Source: Planctomycetaceae bacterium
GTDB taxonomy: Bacteria; Planctomycetota; Planctomycetia; Pirellulales; Pirellulaceae
Reading direction: 5' to 3'
Assembly: GCA_002862205.1 (NCBI GenBank)
Contig: PKCN01000071.1
Span: 1 to 44,622, forward strand
DNA length: 44,622 bases
The first letter of the stretch is position 1, and each line of letters opens with the position of its first letter. The notes below the pieces were generated by a model. The model was given only the letters and a program-made list of their open reading frames with translations. It did no database searches and had not been told where the DNA came from. Shown here one piece after another: positions 36,557 through 44,622 of this stretch. Made by a program: the position numbers and the translations under genes.

Positions 36557-38152
36557 ATGCAGCAAGCAATTTCCATCCCCACCCTTTGCGCAGTCCTCGC
36601 CATCAGTGTCCTCACTTCACGTCATGCGACTGGGCAACATGACCCCGGTCGCGATGCCATGAAATTACTGGTGCAAGACAAGTTCGAAGCGGCGAAGGCA
36701 CGCCTTGCCAAGCCGCCGAAATCCCAGAACAGCCCGATTGATGAAGCGGAACGCAATTTTGTACTCGCAATTCTCAACTGCAAGCAGGGGAACCCAAGCG
36801 AAGCAATCAGCCATCTCAAAGAGGCTGTCTCGCTCGGTCTGCCCGTGGAACGCATTCTAGCGGGCCCTCGAGATCTATTCGAACCTCTGCAGAAAGATAC
36901 AGCCTATGCGGACTGGCTCTCCCAACAGGAGACCCCACTGCTGCACGGTCCCATGTTGACGGCAGTCACGGACACAACCGCCCAGATTTGGATTCGCACC
37001 TCCAAACCAATCGCAGTCAGCCTATCGGTACAAGAGCTAAGCAAGACGCAACCGCCGCGGGTGTTCGCCACGAAGACATCTGCCAAGGATGATTACACGG
37101 GTGTCATTGACTTGCAAGATTTGAAGCCTGACACCAAGTATCAGTATTCATTATCGATCAGTAGCCAACGCCAGACCCAACCCTTGAGTTTCCGTACGAT
37201 GCCCCAAGCTGGTCAACCTGCAAAATTCGCAGTGGGTTTTGGCGGTGGTGCCGGGTACACACCCCAATTCAACCACATGTGGAGCACGCTGGCAAAACAG
37301 GCACCCGCTGCGTTCCTGATGATGGGTGACAATGTCTACATTGATGACCCCACGCATGCCATGACTCAGCGTTACTGCTACTACCGACGACAATCCGAGC
37401 CGTTGTGGAAGTCATTCATTGCCTCCACGGCGATGTACTCGATCTATGACGACCATGACTTTGGTGTCAACGATTGTATTCCTGGCCCGGAGATTGATGA
37501 ACCGGCTTGGAAGCGGCCCGTTTGGCAAGTGTTCAAACAGAACTGGAACAACCCTGGTTTTGGTGGCGGAGAGAAACAGCCAGGTTGTTGGTATGACTTT
37601 CAAATTGCAGACGTTCACTTCATCATGCTTGACGGCAGGTATTACCGCGACAAAAAAGGCGGCAGCATGCTCGGTCCAGTCCAAAAAGCATGGCTCTTGA
37701 AAACCCTGAAAAATTCGACAGCGACTTTCAAAATACTGGCTTCACCCGTTCCCTGGTCTCCCGGCGTCAAGCCCGGAAGCAAAGACACATGGGACGGATT
37801 TGACGACGAACGCAATCAAATTTTCTCCTACGTTCACGCCAACCGGATCGATGGCGTCGTCCTGCTCGCTGCTGACCGGCATCGCTCTGATTTACGCCGA
37901 ATCCCCCGCAAAGACGGATACGCTTTCAGTGAAGTGATGAGTTCGCGTTTGACAAATGTCCACACCCATAAGCTGGTTCAGAATGCCCAGGGTTCTGAGT
38001 TCATTATCGGTTACAACGAAAAATGTTCGTTCGGTCTACTCGACTTTGACACCACCACCAGTGATCCCACCATCAAATACACGATTGTCAATATCGACGG
38101 CGAAGAGGTTGGCGACGCCGTTCTGAAACTCAGTCAGATGCAAAACCGCTAA
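36557..38152 (+). CDS. PhoD-like secreted metallophosphatase with N-terminal TPR-like region
   Basis: 531 residues from the ATG at 36557, whose product opens with a signal peptide (MQQAISIPTLCAVLAISVL, ending near TGQ). The region from about 30 to 100 is TPR-like (DEAERNFVLAILNCKQGNPSEAISHLKEAV, in pieces). Then come a Fibronectin-like entry (GPMLTAVTDTTAQIWIRTSKP) and the PhoD catalytic part: MMGDNVYIDD, YSIYDDHDFGVND, MLDGRYYRD and LLAADRHRSD. The Asp, Asn and His residues needed for metal binding are present. It would hydrolyse phosphodiesters or monoesters outside the cell; substrate unknown. An earlier start at 36473 would not give a signal peptide at the end. The next gene follows after 133 bp. 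Confidence 0.9.
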   Translation: MQQAISIPTLCAVLAISVLTSRHATGQHDPGRDAMKLLVQDKFEAAKARLAKPPKSQNSPIDEAERNFVLAILNCKQGNPSEAISHLKEAVSLGLPVERILAGPRDLFEPLQKDTAYADWLSQQETPLLHGPMLTAVTDTTAQIWIRTSKPIAVSLSVQELSKTQPPRVFATKTSAKDDYTGVIDLQDLKPDTKYQYSLSISSQRQTQPLSFRTMPQAGQPAKFAVGFGGGAGYTPQFNHMWSTLAKQAPAAFLMMGDNVYIDDPTHAMTQRYCYYRRQSEPLWKSFIASTAMYSIYDDHDFGVNDCIPGPEIDEPAWKRPVWQVFKQNWNNPGFGGGEKQPGCWYDFQIADVHFIMLDGRYYRDKKGGSMLGPVQKAWLLKTLKNSTATFKILASPVPWSPGVKPGSKDTWDGFDDERNQIFSYVHANRIDGVVLLAADRHRSDLRRIPRKDGYAFSEVMSSRLTNVHTHKLVQNAQGSEFIIGYNEKCSFGLLDFDTTTSDPTIKYTIVNIDGEEVGDAVLKLSQMQNR

Positions 38153-38285
38153 CACCACATTAGGTCACCCGGATCCAATGGCACCTGAGCAACATGCATC
38201 AAACGTAAAACACGGTTGATTTTCGTTTGCACAGCCACCTCCTTTTTTTCAGATTCCCCCTCTACCGTTGGCAGGATCACTGATC

Positions 38286-39707
38286 ATGTTTCAAATTCAT
38301 CGCCTGCTCGCCTTTGGTTTTCTGCTGGGCGTGATACCGTGGATTGGTTCTTCGGCCTTGGGCCAAGAACCACCTGTGTTGCGAGCAGGCTCGGCAATCG
38401 CCGACATCACTCCGCCACTGGGTGAGTTGGTCGTGGGTGGATTCGTTCCTTTCCCAGCCAACGAGATCCATGACCCACTGCACGCGCGCTGTCTCGTTCT
38501 GGACGATGGCAGCACCCGTATTGCAATCGTCATTTGTGACAACCTTGGTATCAGTCGTGCTGTCTACGACGAAGCAAGAGCGGTGATTGCCACGAATTCA
38601 AAAATTCCGGCCAACCAGATTCTGATGGCGGCCACACACACACACTCCGCGACCCGGGCTCACTCGCCCAAGTACCGCCCCAAGGTTGTTTCAGGCATTG
38701 CCTCTGCTGTCGATACAGCCATCAAGAATCTGACACCGGCAAAAATTGGCTGGGGTGGTATCAGTGAGCCATCGGAGGTTTTCAATCGACGCTGGCATAT
38801 CAACAAACCTGAATTCTCTCGCAACCCATTCGGTGGTGTCGACACGGTAAGAATGAACCCACCACGCGGCAATCCTGCACTGATCAAACCCGCCGGTCCC
38901 ATCGATCCGGAAGTTTCCTTTCTGTCAGTTCAAAGCACGAACGGAAAACCGCTCGCCCTGCTGGCAAATTATTCACTTCACTACGTGGGCGGTGTCAACA
39001 AGGGTGACGTCTCAGCCGATTATTTTGGAATCTTCTCCCAACAAATCAGCAAACTGCTGGGGGCCGAATCGTCCCAGCCTCAATTTGTCGGGATGATGAG
39101 CAATGGAACCAGTGGCGATATCAACAACATCAACTTTCGTGAGGGAAATCCTCGTCGCTATGACCGTTACGAAAAGATGACCGAAGTAGCCAATAAGATT
39201 GCGAATCGAGTGAACGAAGCACACAAAGCCTTACGATTCAGATCCCACGTCAAAATTGACTCAATCACACGTGACCTGAAACTCACCATGCGCAAGCCTG
39301 ACCCCAAAATCAAAGACTGGTTTCGCAAAGTGATGGCCAAACCCGAAGATGCCGAGAAGTTTCATCGCTATGAGCGAACGTACGCCGGACGCGTACAGAA
39401 ACTCGAAGATGGCCCGGATGAAATCTTAATACCTCTGCAGGTCGTGCGCATTGGAGATCTTGCGATCGCGGCCATTCCCTTTGAAACGTTCGCCGAAATT
39501 GGATTGAAAATCAAGGACAAATCGCCTTTCGCCGATACCTTTACCATTGAACTGGCAAACGACTCACGTGGCTATTTACCAACGCCGCGGCAGCATCAAC
39601 TTGGCGGATACGAAACCTGGATGGGGACCAATCGGGTGCAACTCGATGCTTCCGATCTGATCACCGATACGATCCTGGACATGATGCAGCAGTTGCATGG
39701 GAACTGA
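38286..39707 (+). CDS. Neutral/alkaline ceramidase-like secreted hydrolase
   Basis: 473 residues from the ATG at 38286. The signal peptide is LLAFGFLLGVIPWIGSSALG, with cleavage before QEPPV. The domain opens with AGSAIADITPPLG, the usual entry of the neutral ceramidase N-terminal family. It continues with GGFVPFPANEIHDPLHARCLVLDDG, CDNLGISR, and the metal-binding AATHTHSATRAHS with two His residues. Later are SLHYVGG and MSNGTSGDINN. Planctomycetes have many copies of this family, and the natural substrate is not known. It may belong to the same exported set as the PhoD-like gene upstream. A short (228 bp) spacer separates it from the molybdopterin gene. Confidence 0.88.
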   Translation: MFQIHRLLAFGFLLGVIPWIGSSALGQEPPVLRAGSAIADITPPLGELVVGGFVPFPANEIHDPLHARCLVLDDGSTRIAIVICDNLGISRAVYDEARAVIATNSKIPANQILMAATHTHSATRAHSPKYRPKVVSGIASAVDTAIKNLTPAKIGWGGISEPSEVFNRRWHINKPEFSRNPFGGVDTVRMNPPRGNPALIKPAGPIDPEVSFLSVQSTNGKPLALLANYSLHYVGGVNKGDVSADYFGIFSQQISKLLGAESSQPQFVGMMSNGTSGDINNINFREGNPRRYDRYEKMTEVANKIANRVNEAHKALRFRSHVKIDSITRDLKLTMRKPDPKIKDWFRKVMAKPEDAEKFHRYERTYAGRVQKLEDGPDEILIPLQVVRIGDLAIAAIPFETFAEIGLKIKDKSPFADTFTIELANDSRGYLPTPRQHQLGGYETWMGTNRVQLDASDLITDTILDMMQQLHGN

Positions 39708-39935
39708 ACTACCGCTGCACTGGGACTTCCAACGGATATACCCCGACACCGACAACCAACCTGCATTCCCAGTCAGGCAGACCCAATCACGAAAATTCAC
39801 CCCACCACCCGACAAGCAATCCATTTATACTCTTGAGCCTGCGTTGGCATTTGATTTCAACTCAAAGCAGACCCGACCAGGACTTCAGCACCCCGCACAT
39901 TTTTCCAGCAAGCATTGAGACGAGGATACATCCAG

Positions 39936-41099
39936 ATGATTACACGCAGAGACATGCTACTGGCCAGCGGCGGCATCATGATTGCGGGTGGCACGCTCAC
40001 GTCATCCACGGCAGTTGCCGACGAAGCAAAGGAATTATTTTTCCACTCCACGACCCCCAATAACGCTGAGCCAAAACTGGACGATTTGGTTAAATCGTGG
40101 ATCACGCCCACCAAACATTTCTATGTGCGAAGCCATGCGCCGAACCCGGTCATCGATCCCAAAGACTTTCAATTGAAAGTCGAGGGAATGGTAAACCGGC
40201 CTTCGTCGCTATCCCTCAAAAGCCTGGAACGCTTCAAGACCCGTTCCACCACAGCAACCCTCACTTGCGCGGGCAACAGGAGGTCGGAATACAACGCAGA
40301 GGGCAAAGTGGGTGGTGTTCAATGGCAATCGGGAGCCATCGGCAATGCAACGTGGCAGGGTGTGGCTCTTGCCGATGTCCTGAAAGAGGCCGAACTCACA
40401 CCCGATGCGAAACATGTCTGGTTCGAAGGGCTGGACGAAATCGAAAAAGGTGGCGGGATCATTCCTTTCGGTGGCTCGATACCAATCGCCAAAGCCATGA
40501 TTGCATCAGGAGCCGGGGCCCCCCTGCTAGCCAACAGCATGAACGGTGCTGCACTGACGCCCGACCACGGGTTTCCGCTGCGAACGCTCGTCCCCGGTTA
40601 CATCGGTGCCCGCAGCGTGAAGTGGCTTGGACGAATCGTGGTGAGTGACCGACCGTCACCGAATCACTACGTGGCAACCGCTTACAAAATCGTCAAAAAG
40701 ACAGATCCCATTGACTGGACAGAGTCCGGTCCGATCTATCGCTATCCCATCAACGCTGCCATCTGCACACCCAATGCAAACACCAACACAAAGCTGTCGA
40801 CGGGCGAAATCGACTTGAGTGGCTATGTCCTACCCACAGGTCGCCCCGGATCAACCGTAAAAAAAGTACTCGTGTCAGCCGATCAGGGAAAACGCTGGAC
40901 CGAGGCCACCATGGTCGGCAAGGACAATGAATTCTGCTGGCAACTATGGAATGCCAAAGTCAAGGTGACCGCTGGGACCAAGCGATTGATCGTACGGGCA
41001 CTCGACACCTCAGGAGGCTTCATGCCTTACCGTGTGCCTTGGAACGCCAAAGGCTATCTGCAGAACTCGTGGTACCAACTGCCAGTTCAAGTGAACTGA
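39936..41099 (+). CDS. Tat-exported sulfite oxidase-like molybdopterin oxidoreductase
   Basis: 387 residues from the ATG at 39936 (GAGGA about 9 nt upstream). The N terminus MITRRDMLLASGGIMIAGG is a Tat signal, as expected for a cofactor-loaded exported enzyme. The oxidoreductase domain has KHFYVRSHAPNP, the Mo-ligating Cys111 in LTCAGNRRSEYN, WQSGAIGNATWQGVALADVL, and PDHGFPLRTLVPGYIGARSVKWL (in pieces). The C-terminal dimerisation domain begins near NAAICTPN and includes GSTVKKVLVSADQGKRW. No haem-binding motif or cytochrome gene is nearby, so the electron acceptor is unknown. It is named by family; sulfite as substrate is likely but not proven. Confidence 0.92.
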   Translation: MITRRDMLLASGGIMIAGGTLTSSTAVADEAKELFFHSTTPNNAEPKLDDLVKSWITPTKHFYVRSHAPNPVIDPKDFQLKVEGMVNRPSSLSLKSLERFKTRSTTATLTCAGNRRSEYNAEGKVGGVQWQSGAIGNATWQGVALADVLKEAELTPDAKHVWFEGLDEIEKGGGIIPFGGSIPIAKAMIASGAGAPLLANSMNGAALTPDHGFPLRTLVPGYIGARSVKWLGRIVVSDRPSPNHYVATAYKIVKKTDPIDWTESGPIYRYPINAAICTPNANTNTKLSTGEIDLSGYVLPTGRPGSTVKKVLVSADQGKRWTEATMVGKDNEFCWQLWNAKVKVTAGTKRLIVRALDTSGGFMPYRVPWNAKGYLQNSWYQLPVQVN

Positions 41100-41190
41100 C
41101 CTGCGACCACGTCTGGACTCCAGTTGTCACACGACCAGTGTGCTGTGTGTTCTGTGCGATGTGCACCCGTCGCACTTTGTCGCGCGGTAT

Positions 41191-41225
41191 CACGTTTTGT
41201 CACGTGTTGTCACGTGTTGTCACGC
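41191..41225. repeat. 10-bp tandem array, about 3.5 copies
   Basis: CACGTTTTGT, CACGTGTTGT, CACGTGTTGT and a partial CACGC. It lies between the convergent molybdopterin gene and the antiporter gene, ending 7 bases before the latter's stop codon. Confidence 0.9.
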
Positions 41226-41231
41226 TGCGAC

Positions 41232-42461
41232 TCAGGATTCCTGATCATTCTCAGTGACCCCGAGCCAGCGGGCACACGGCACGAGCGTCAGTCCTTGGAT
41301 CAGCACCGAGGCGAGGACAATGAAGAAAATGACATCGAACACTTCCTCAGCTCCGGGGATGCCATAGGACATTGGAAAAGTGGCGAGCACGATCGGTACG
41401 GATCCGCGCAGTCCAACCCAGGAGACGTAAGCGATTTCCCTGCGTGGAGTTCGAAATGGCAATAAACACGCCATGACACTCAAGGGTCTGGCGACCAACA
41501 TCAAGAACAGGGCTAGCGCGACAGCGACCCCGGCAACCGAGATCAACCGGGAAGGAACCACCAACAGCCCCAGAACAATGAACATTCCGAGTTGCGCAAG
41601 CCAACTCAGTGCATCATGAAACCTGAGAACCCCATCGTGATGACGCACAATACGATTCCCGAGGGTGACACCGCAGACATAAATCGCAAGAAAACCATTG
41701 CCTCCAATCAAATTGGAGAAACCAAAGGTCATCAAGCCAATTGACAGCACAAGAATGGGATGCAAGCCCGAAGCTGACAGATGCAGCCGATTCACAACCC
41801 AGGTGCCACACCACCCCATCGCAAAGCCAGTCAGCGCACCGGCTACCAATTCCACAACCAGATTCAAACCGACGCTGGTGAGGGACGCCTGATTGGAAGC
41901 CATCACGCCGAGGATGGCCATGGTCATCAAGACGGCAACCGGATCATTGCTGCCTGACTCAAACTCCAACAGGTGCCGAATCCGCGCCGTGGGCTTGACC
42001 GCACTGGTTCGAAAAACGGAAAAGACGGCTGCCGCGTCTGTCGATGAGACAATCGCAGCCAGCAGCAGGGCCTCCGACCAACTCAGCCCGGCTTCCCCGA
42101 TGTCAAACGTGGAATAGGTCCCCAACATGAACCACGCAAACGCCCCCATGGAGAGCGTTGTGATCAGCACTCCCAGCGTCGACAGCGCCAGTCCGGGTGC
42201 TAACACGCTGCGGACCGAAGACCACTGGGTATCAAGGCCTCCTGCAAACAGGATGATCAGTAATGCGACTGTTCCCGTTGCCTGAGCCACCTGCGGCGAA
42301 TCGAACGAGATTCGGCCAATTCCCTCATCCCCAGCGAGCATGCCGATCACAAGAAAAACCAACAGTGTTGGAATCCCGACCCAATCTGAAAGTTTGCTGG
42401 TGACGACCCCAGCAAACAACAGAATTCCGCCAATCAGCACGAGTGTTTCGATTGGTAACAT
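41232..42461 (-). CDS. NhaP/CvrA-type cation/proton antiporter
   Basis: 409 residues from the ATG at 42461, with GGAG about 11 nt upstream; the frame is open to 42509. The protein is membrane-embedded with about twelve spans. Signature segments are GIPTLLVFLVIGMLAGDEGIG, the acidic SSTDAAAVFSVF and FESGSNDPVAVLMT (Asn-Asp pair), GNGFLAIYVCGVTLGN and VGLRGSVPIVLATFP. These match the CPA1 subgroup with potassium or sodium exchange (CvrA/NhaP2-like). It lacks the C-terminal cytosolic domain of E. coli CvrA, since it stops after WLGVTENDQES. It exchanges cations for protons across the inner membrane. It is convergent with the molybdopterin gene. Confidence 0.9.
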   Translation of the reverse strand: MLPIETLVLIGGILLFAGVVTSKLSDWVGIPTLLVFLVIGMLAGDEGIGRISFDSPQVAQATGTVALLIILFAGGLDTQWSSVRSVLAPGLALSTLGVLITTLSMGAFAWFMLGTYSTFDIGEAGLSWSEALLLAAIVSSTDAAAVFSVFRTSAVKPTARIRHLLEFESGSNDPVAVLMTMAILGVMASNQASLTSVGLNLVVELVAGALTGFAMGWCGTWVVNRLHLSASGLHPILVLSIGLMTFGFSNLIGGNGFLAIYVCGVTLGNRIVRHHDGVLRFHDALSWLAQLGMFIVLGLLVVPSRLISVAGVAVALALFLMLVARPLSVMACLLPFRTPRREIAYVSWVGLRGSVPIVLATFPMSYGIPGAEEVFDVIFFIVLASVLIQGLTLVPCARWLGVTENDQES

Positions 42462-42767
42462 GCAGCCAACAACTCCACCGTGAACACGACCTCCCCTGGG
42501 AAGCATCAATCCAGAATGCCCCGCTCAGTATGCCCCCCCGCGGCCACATGCCCCCCCGCGAGCCACAACATGATGCCTGAAGCCATTCATGGCAAGGACA
42601 ATCATTGCTGCCGCCGCACTCCCTCGGCAAGACCACTGATCATGCCCCAAGCTGAATTTCGAGTTCGTGGTGATAAATCAGCAAGCGTGACCAACACAAA
42701 ACAAACGAGGGTCACGCACTCTTTTGAGATCGGCGACCGTTTCAAAATCGCCATCCAGGGCAGCGAT
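42462..42767. other. Spacer between sulfatase and antiporter genes
   Basis: 306 bp. No supported gene. It holds the 18-bp array at 42530-42566. Confidence 0.5.
42530..42566. repeat. 18-bp tandem duplication with C-runs
   Basis: ATGCCCCCCCGCGGCCAC at 42530-42547 and a near copy from 42548 (one added base). Confidence 0.9.
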
Positions 42768-44312
42768 TCAATTGGATTTGGTGTCTGTTTTTACTTTGCT
42801 TTCACCAGACTTCTTCTGCTTCCCAAGCTGATTCCCTGCTCGACGCAGACTGGCCGGAGCCTGTTCAACATTCTCTGCAACATCAAACCACAAATCCTGC
42901 ATGGCCTTCAAAACCTTGGGACGGCTTTTTGCCAGATCATTCAATTCGGAGCGATCAACCGACAGATCGTACAGTTCCCATGGACGTCCTTTCACTCTGA
43001 CGGCTTTCATATCACCTTGGCGAATGGCGCGGTTATTTGAAAATTGAAAGTACAACCACGGATGAGGATCACGCACCCCTCCGGCAAAGATGGGAGCGAG
43101 AGAACGCCCCTGCAACGGCGTGATCTCGCGACCGGCGTACGACGCCGGGTAATCAGCATCCGCAAGCTCGACGCAGGTAGCCATGAAATCAATCAAGTGT
43201 GCAGGCTGGTCAGTCACACTGCCCGCTTTGGTTTCCAGTCCCGACCACGAAACAATCATGGGTGATGCAATGCCGCCTTCATGCTGATTTTGCTTGTACC
43301 ATCGAAACGGAGTGTTCCCCACGTGTGCCCAGCCAACGTCATAGGTCCAATACGATTTCGGGTCCCAAGGTCGATACTCCTTTCCTCGAGTCCGTTCAAA
43401 AGGGCACGCTCCGTTGTCACTACAAAACATGACAATTGTATTTTCAGAAAGCTCTAAGTCAGCGAGCCGTTTCAAAAGCCTCCCAATGTTCTGATCCAGG
43501 CAATCGACCATCCCGGCATACGCAGCCATGCGTTCTGATTCCCAATGGCGTTTTTCATCTGACAATGATTCCCAGGCAGAGACACCTTCAGGCCGGGGAG
43601 AAAGTTTTGTCCCCGCTGGCAAAACGCCAAGCTTTTGCTGCTTGTTATAACGTCGCTCTCTGATTTGATCCCAACCGCCGTCATAGCGTCCCTCGTACTT
43701 CCGAAAATCTGCTTCCTTGACATGCAACGGGTAATGCGGTGCGTTGTATGCCAGGTACAACAGAAAAGGTTTCTCTTCCGCTTTGGCCTCATCGAGAAAC
43801 TTCAACGCATGGTCCGTTTTCGCATCCGTCGTATAGAAACCTGTCTCTGGCACCGCAAACGGTTCACCGTTGAGCCGGAATGTATCATCGCCTGTAAAGA
43901 AATTGGTTGAACCACTGAGGTGGCCAAAATATCGGTCAAAACCACGATCGGTCGGCTGGCCCGCAAGATGCCATTTTCCCACCATCATCGTGTGATATCC
44001 CGCCGGCTTGACTGCTTCAGCCAACGTCACCCCCCGATTCATTTCCTGATTGCCCGCCTGAAACATGTACAAGCCTGTCAGCAAACAGATCCGCGAAGAA
44101 TGGCATTTGGCGGTATTGTAAAACTGATTGAAACGCAAACCCCGACCTGCCAACTGATCAAGATTCGGAGTCTCGATCTCGGACCCGTAGCAACCCAAGT
44201 CAGAAAACCCCAAATCATCGGCCATGATCAGAACAATGTTCGGGCGTGAATCCGCAGCCGTTGCATCACAGGACACCGTGAACAAAGCAACCGCAACAAG
44301 AAAATAACGCAT
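42768..44312 (-). CDS. Secreted arylsulfatase-type sulfatase
   Basis: 514 residues. The signal peptide is RYFLVAVALFTVSCDATAA, before DSRPNIVLIMADDLGFSDLG, which is the standard sulfatase entry with the metal-binding Asp pair. The formylglycine site is Cys70 in AKCHSSRICLLTG. The third position is Ser, so it is CxSxR rather than CxPxR. Other matches are MMVGKWHLAG, FLLYLAYNAPHYPLH, MFCSDNGACPFE and a C-terminal LYDLSVDRSELNDLA. It likely removes sulfate from a marine polysaccharide or glycan. Its maturation requires a formylglycine-generating enzyme, which is not in the window. The ATG at 44312 gives a good signal peptide. No partner glycosidase is adjacent. Confidence 0.95.
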   Translation of the reverse strand: MRYFLVAVALFTVSCDATAADSRPNIVLIMADDLGFSDLGCYGSEIETPNLDQLAGRGLRFNQFYNTAKCHSSRICLLTGLYMFQAGNQEMNRGVTLAEAVKPAGYHTMMVGKWHLAGQPTDRGFDRYFGHLSGSTNFFTGDDTFRLNGEPFAVPETGFYTTDAKTDHALKFLDEAKAEEKPFLLYLAYNAPHYPLHVKEADFRKYEGRYDGGWDQIRERRYNKQQKLGVLPAGTKLSPRPEGVSAWESLSDEKRHWESERMAAYAGMVDCLDQNIGRLLKRLADLELSENTIVMFCSDNGACPFERTRGKEYRPWDPKSYWTYDVGWAHVGNTPFRWYKQNQHEGGIASPMIVSWSGLETKAGSVTDQPAHLIDFMATCVELADADYPASYAGREITPLQGRSLAPIFAGGVRDPHPWLYFQFSNNRAIRQGDMKAVRVKGRPWELYDLSVDRSELNDLAKSRPKVLKAMQDLWFDVAENVEQAPASLRRAGNQLGKQKKSGESKVKTDTKSN

Positions 44313-44622
44313 GGAAAACCAACTGATCCTGAGTAAATGAATCGTTCAGCACAGCGACTGAACATCGGGACAACAAACATCATTCCACACACTGACGTGG
44401 CTGAACATGGCATGGTTCTGTTTTCCACCACCGAAGATGATACACAACCACCGCAGTCAGAATGCCCCGCCAGTATACTTCGCCTTGAAAAGCAAATCGG
44501 CCCGCAAGCAAACAAATTCAACAGAAGGCAAGGGACTCAGCTTTACAAAGATCCATGAGCATGGCAAACGCCCAACACACACATTGAGCCTGGCATCGGG
44601 GGAACCAAACACTGCCTGACTC
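44313..44622. other. Right-end region without a supported gene
   Basis: 310 bp to the window edge. It should contain the sulfatase promoter. The short open frames here show no family resemblance, and no tandem array was seen. Confidence 0.5.

Overview
The window looks like chromosomal DNA of a marine-type planctomycete (Planctomycetota, probably Pirellulaceae or a relative; inferred). The basis is gene content: a secreted FGly-type sulfatase, a PhoD-like phosphatase, a ceramidase-like hydrolase, a Tat-type sugar isomerase-like protein, a Tat-type molybdopterin oxidoreductase, a proline-rich secreted protein of planctomycete type, and two GroEL copies around one GroES. No rRNA, tRNA, insertion sequence, prophage or CRISPR array was found. 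Genes lie on both strands in short units separated by 100-1000 bp spacers.

Layout. 1-2267 (minus): groEL, groES, and the start of a second groEL cut by the window edge. 2268-3335: a long spacer with three short tandem arrays. 3336-7187 (plus): proline-rich secreted protein, then PolX. 7276-9868 (minus): small membrane protein, BON-domain protein, helical-repeat protein. 10250-13578 (plus): a hydroxyproline catabolic set (DapA-family deaminase, 4-hydroxyproline epimerase, FAD amino-acid dehydrogenase), followed by a MoaD/ThiS-like protein. 14005-16082 (minus): the two halves of the plant Tm-1 protein as separate adjacent genes. 16576-16923: orphan HPt protein. 17048-19762 (minus): sugar isomerase-like protein, secreted protein, exported MsrA. 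20317-21266 (plus): overlapping thioesterase and membrane-protein genes. 21431-23565 (minus) and 23583-26054 (plus): a glycosyltransferase unit divergent from an RND/MMPL exporter. 26127-31814 (minus): CbxX-type AAA+ ATPase with zinc ribbon, FixJ-like regulator, degenerate GGDEF protein, GlgC. 32499-41099 (plus): HtrA, MutL, PhoD-like, ceramidase-like and molybdopterin genes. 41232-44312 (minus): cation/proton antiporter and sulfatase.

The least explained structure is not a gene. Nearly every spacer carries its own short direct tandem repeat (10-24 bp unit), each with a different sequence. About 20 such arrays are seen; eight spacer arrays have a unit of exactly 15 bp, and every spacer array with about four or more copies is a 15-bp one. 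In three cases (RND exporter, TIM-barrel half of Tm-1, BON protein) the first 15-bp unit contains the stop codon of the gene, so the array looks like a repeated copy of the gene terminus running downstream. At 26043-26117 this gives in-frame stop codons every five codons for both convergent neighbours. Similar 12-21 bp duplications occur in frame inside several genes. One 15-bp array (5191-5250) abuts three consecutive perfect hairpins (5251-5315). Whether this is neutral replication slippage or something functional cannot be decided from one sequence.
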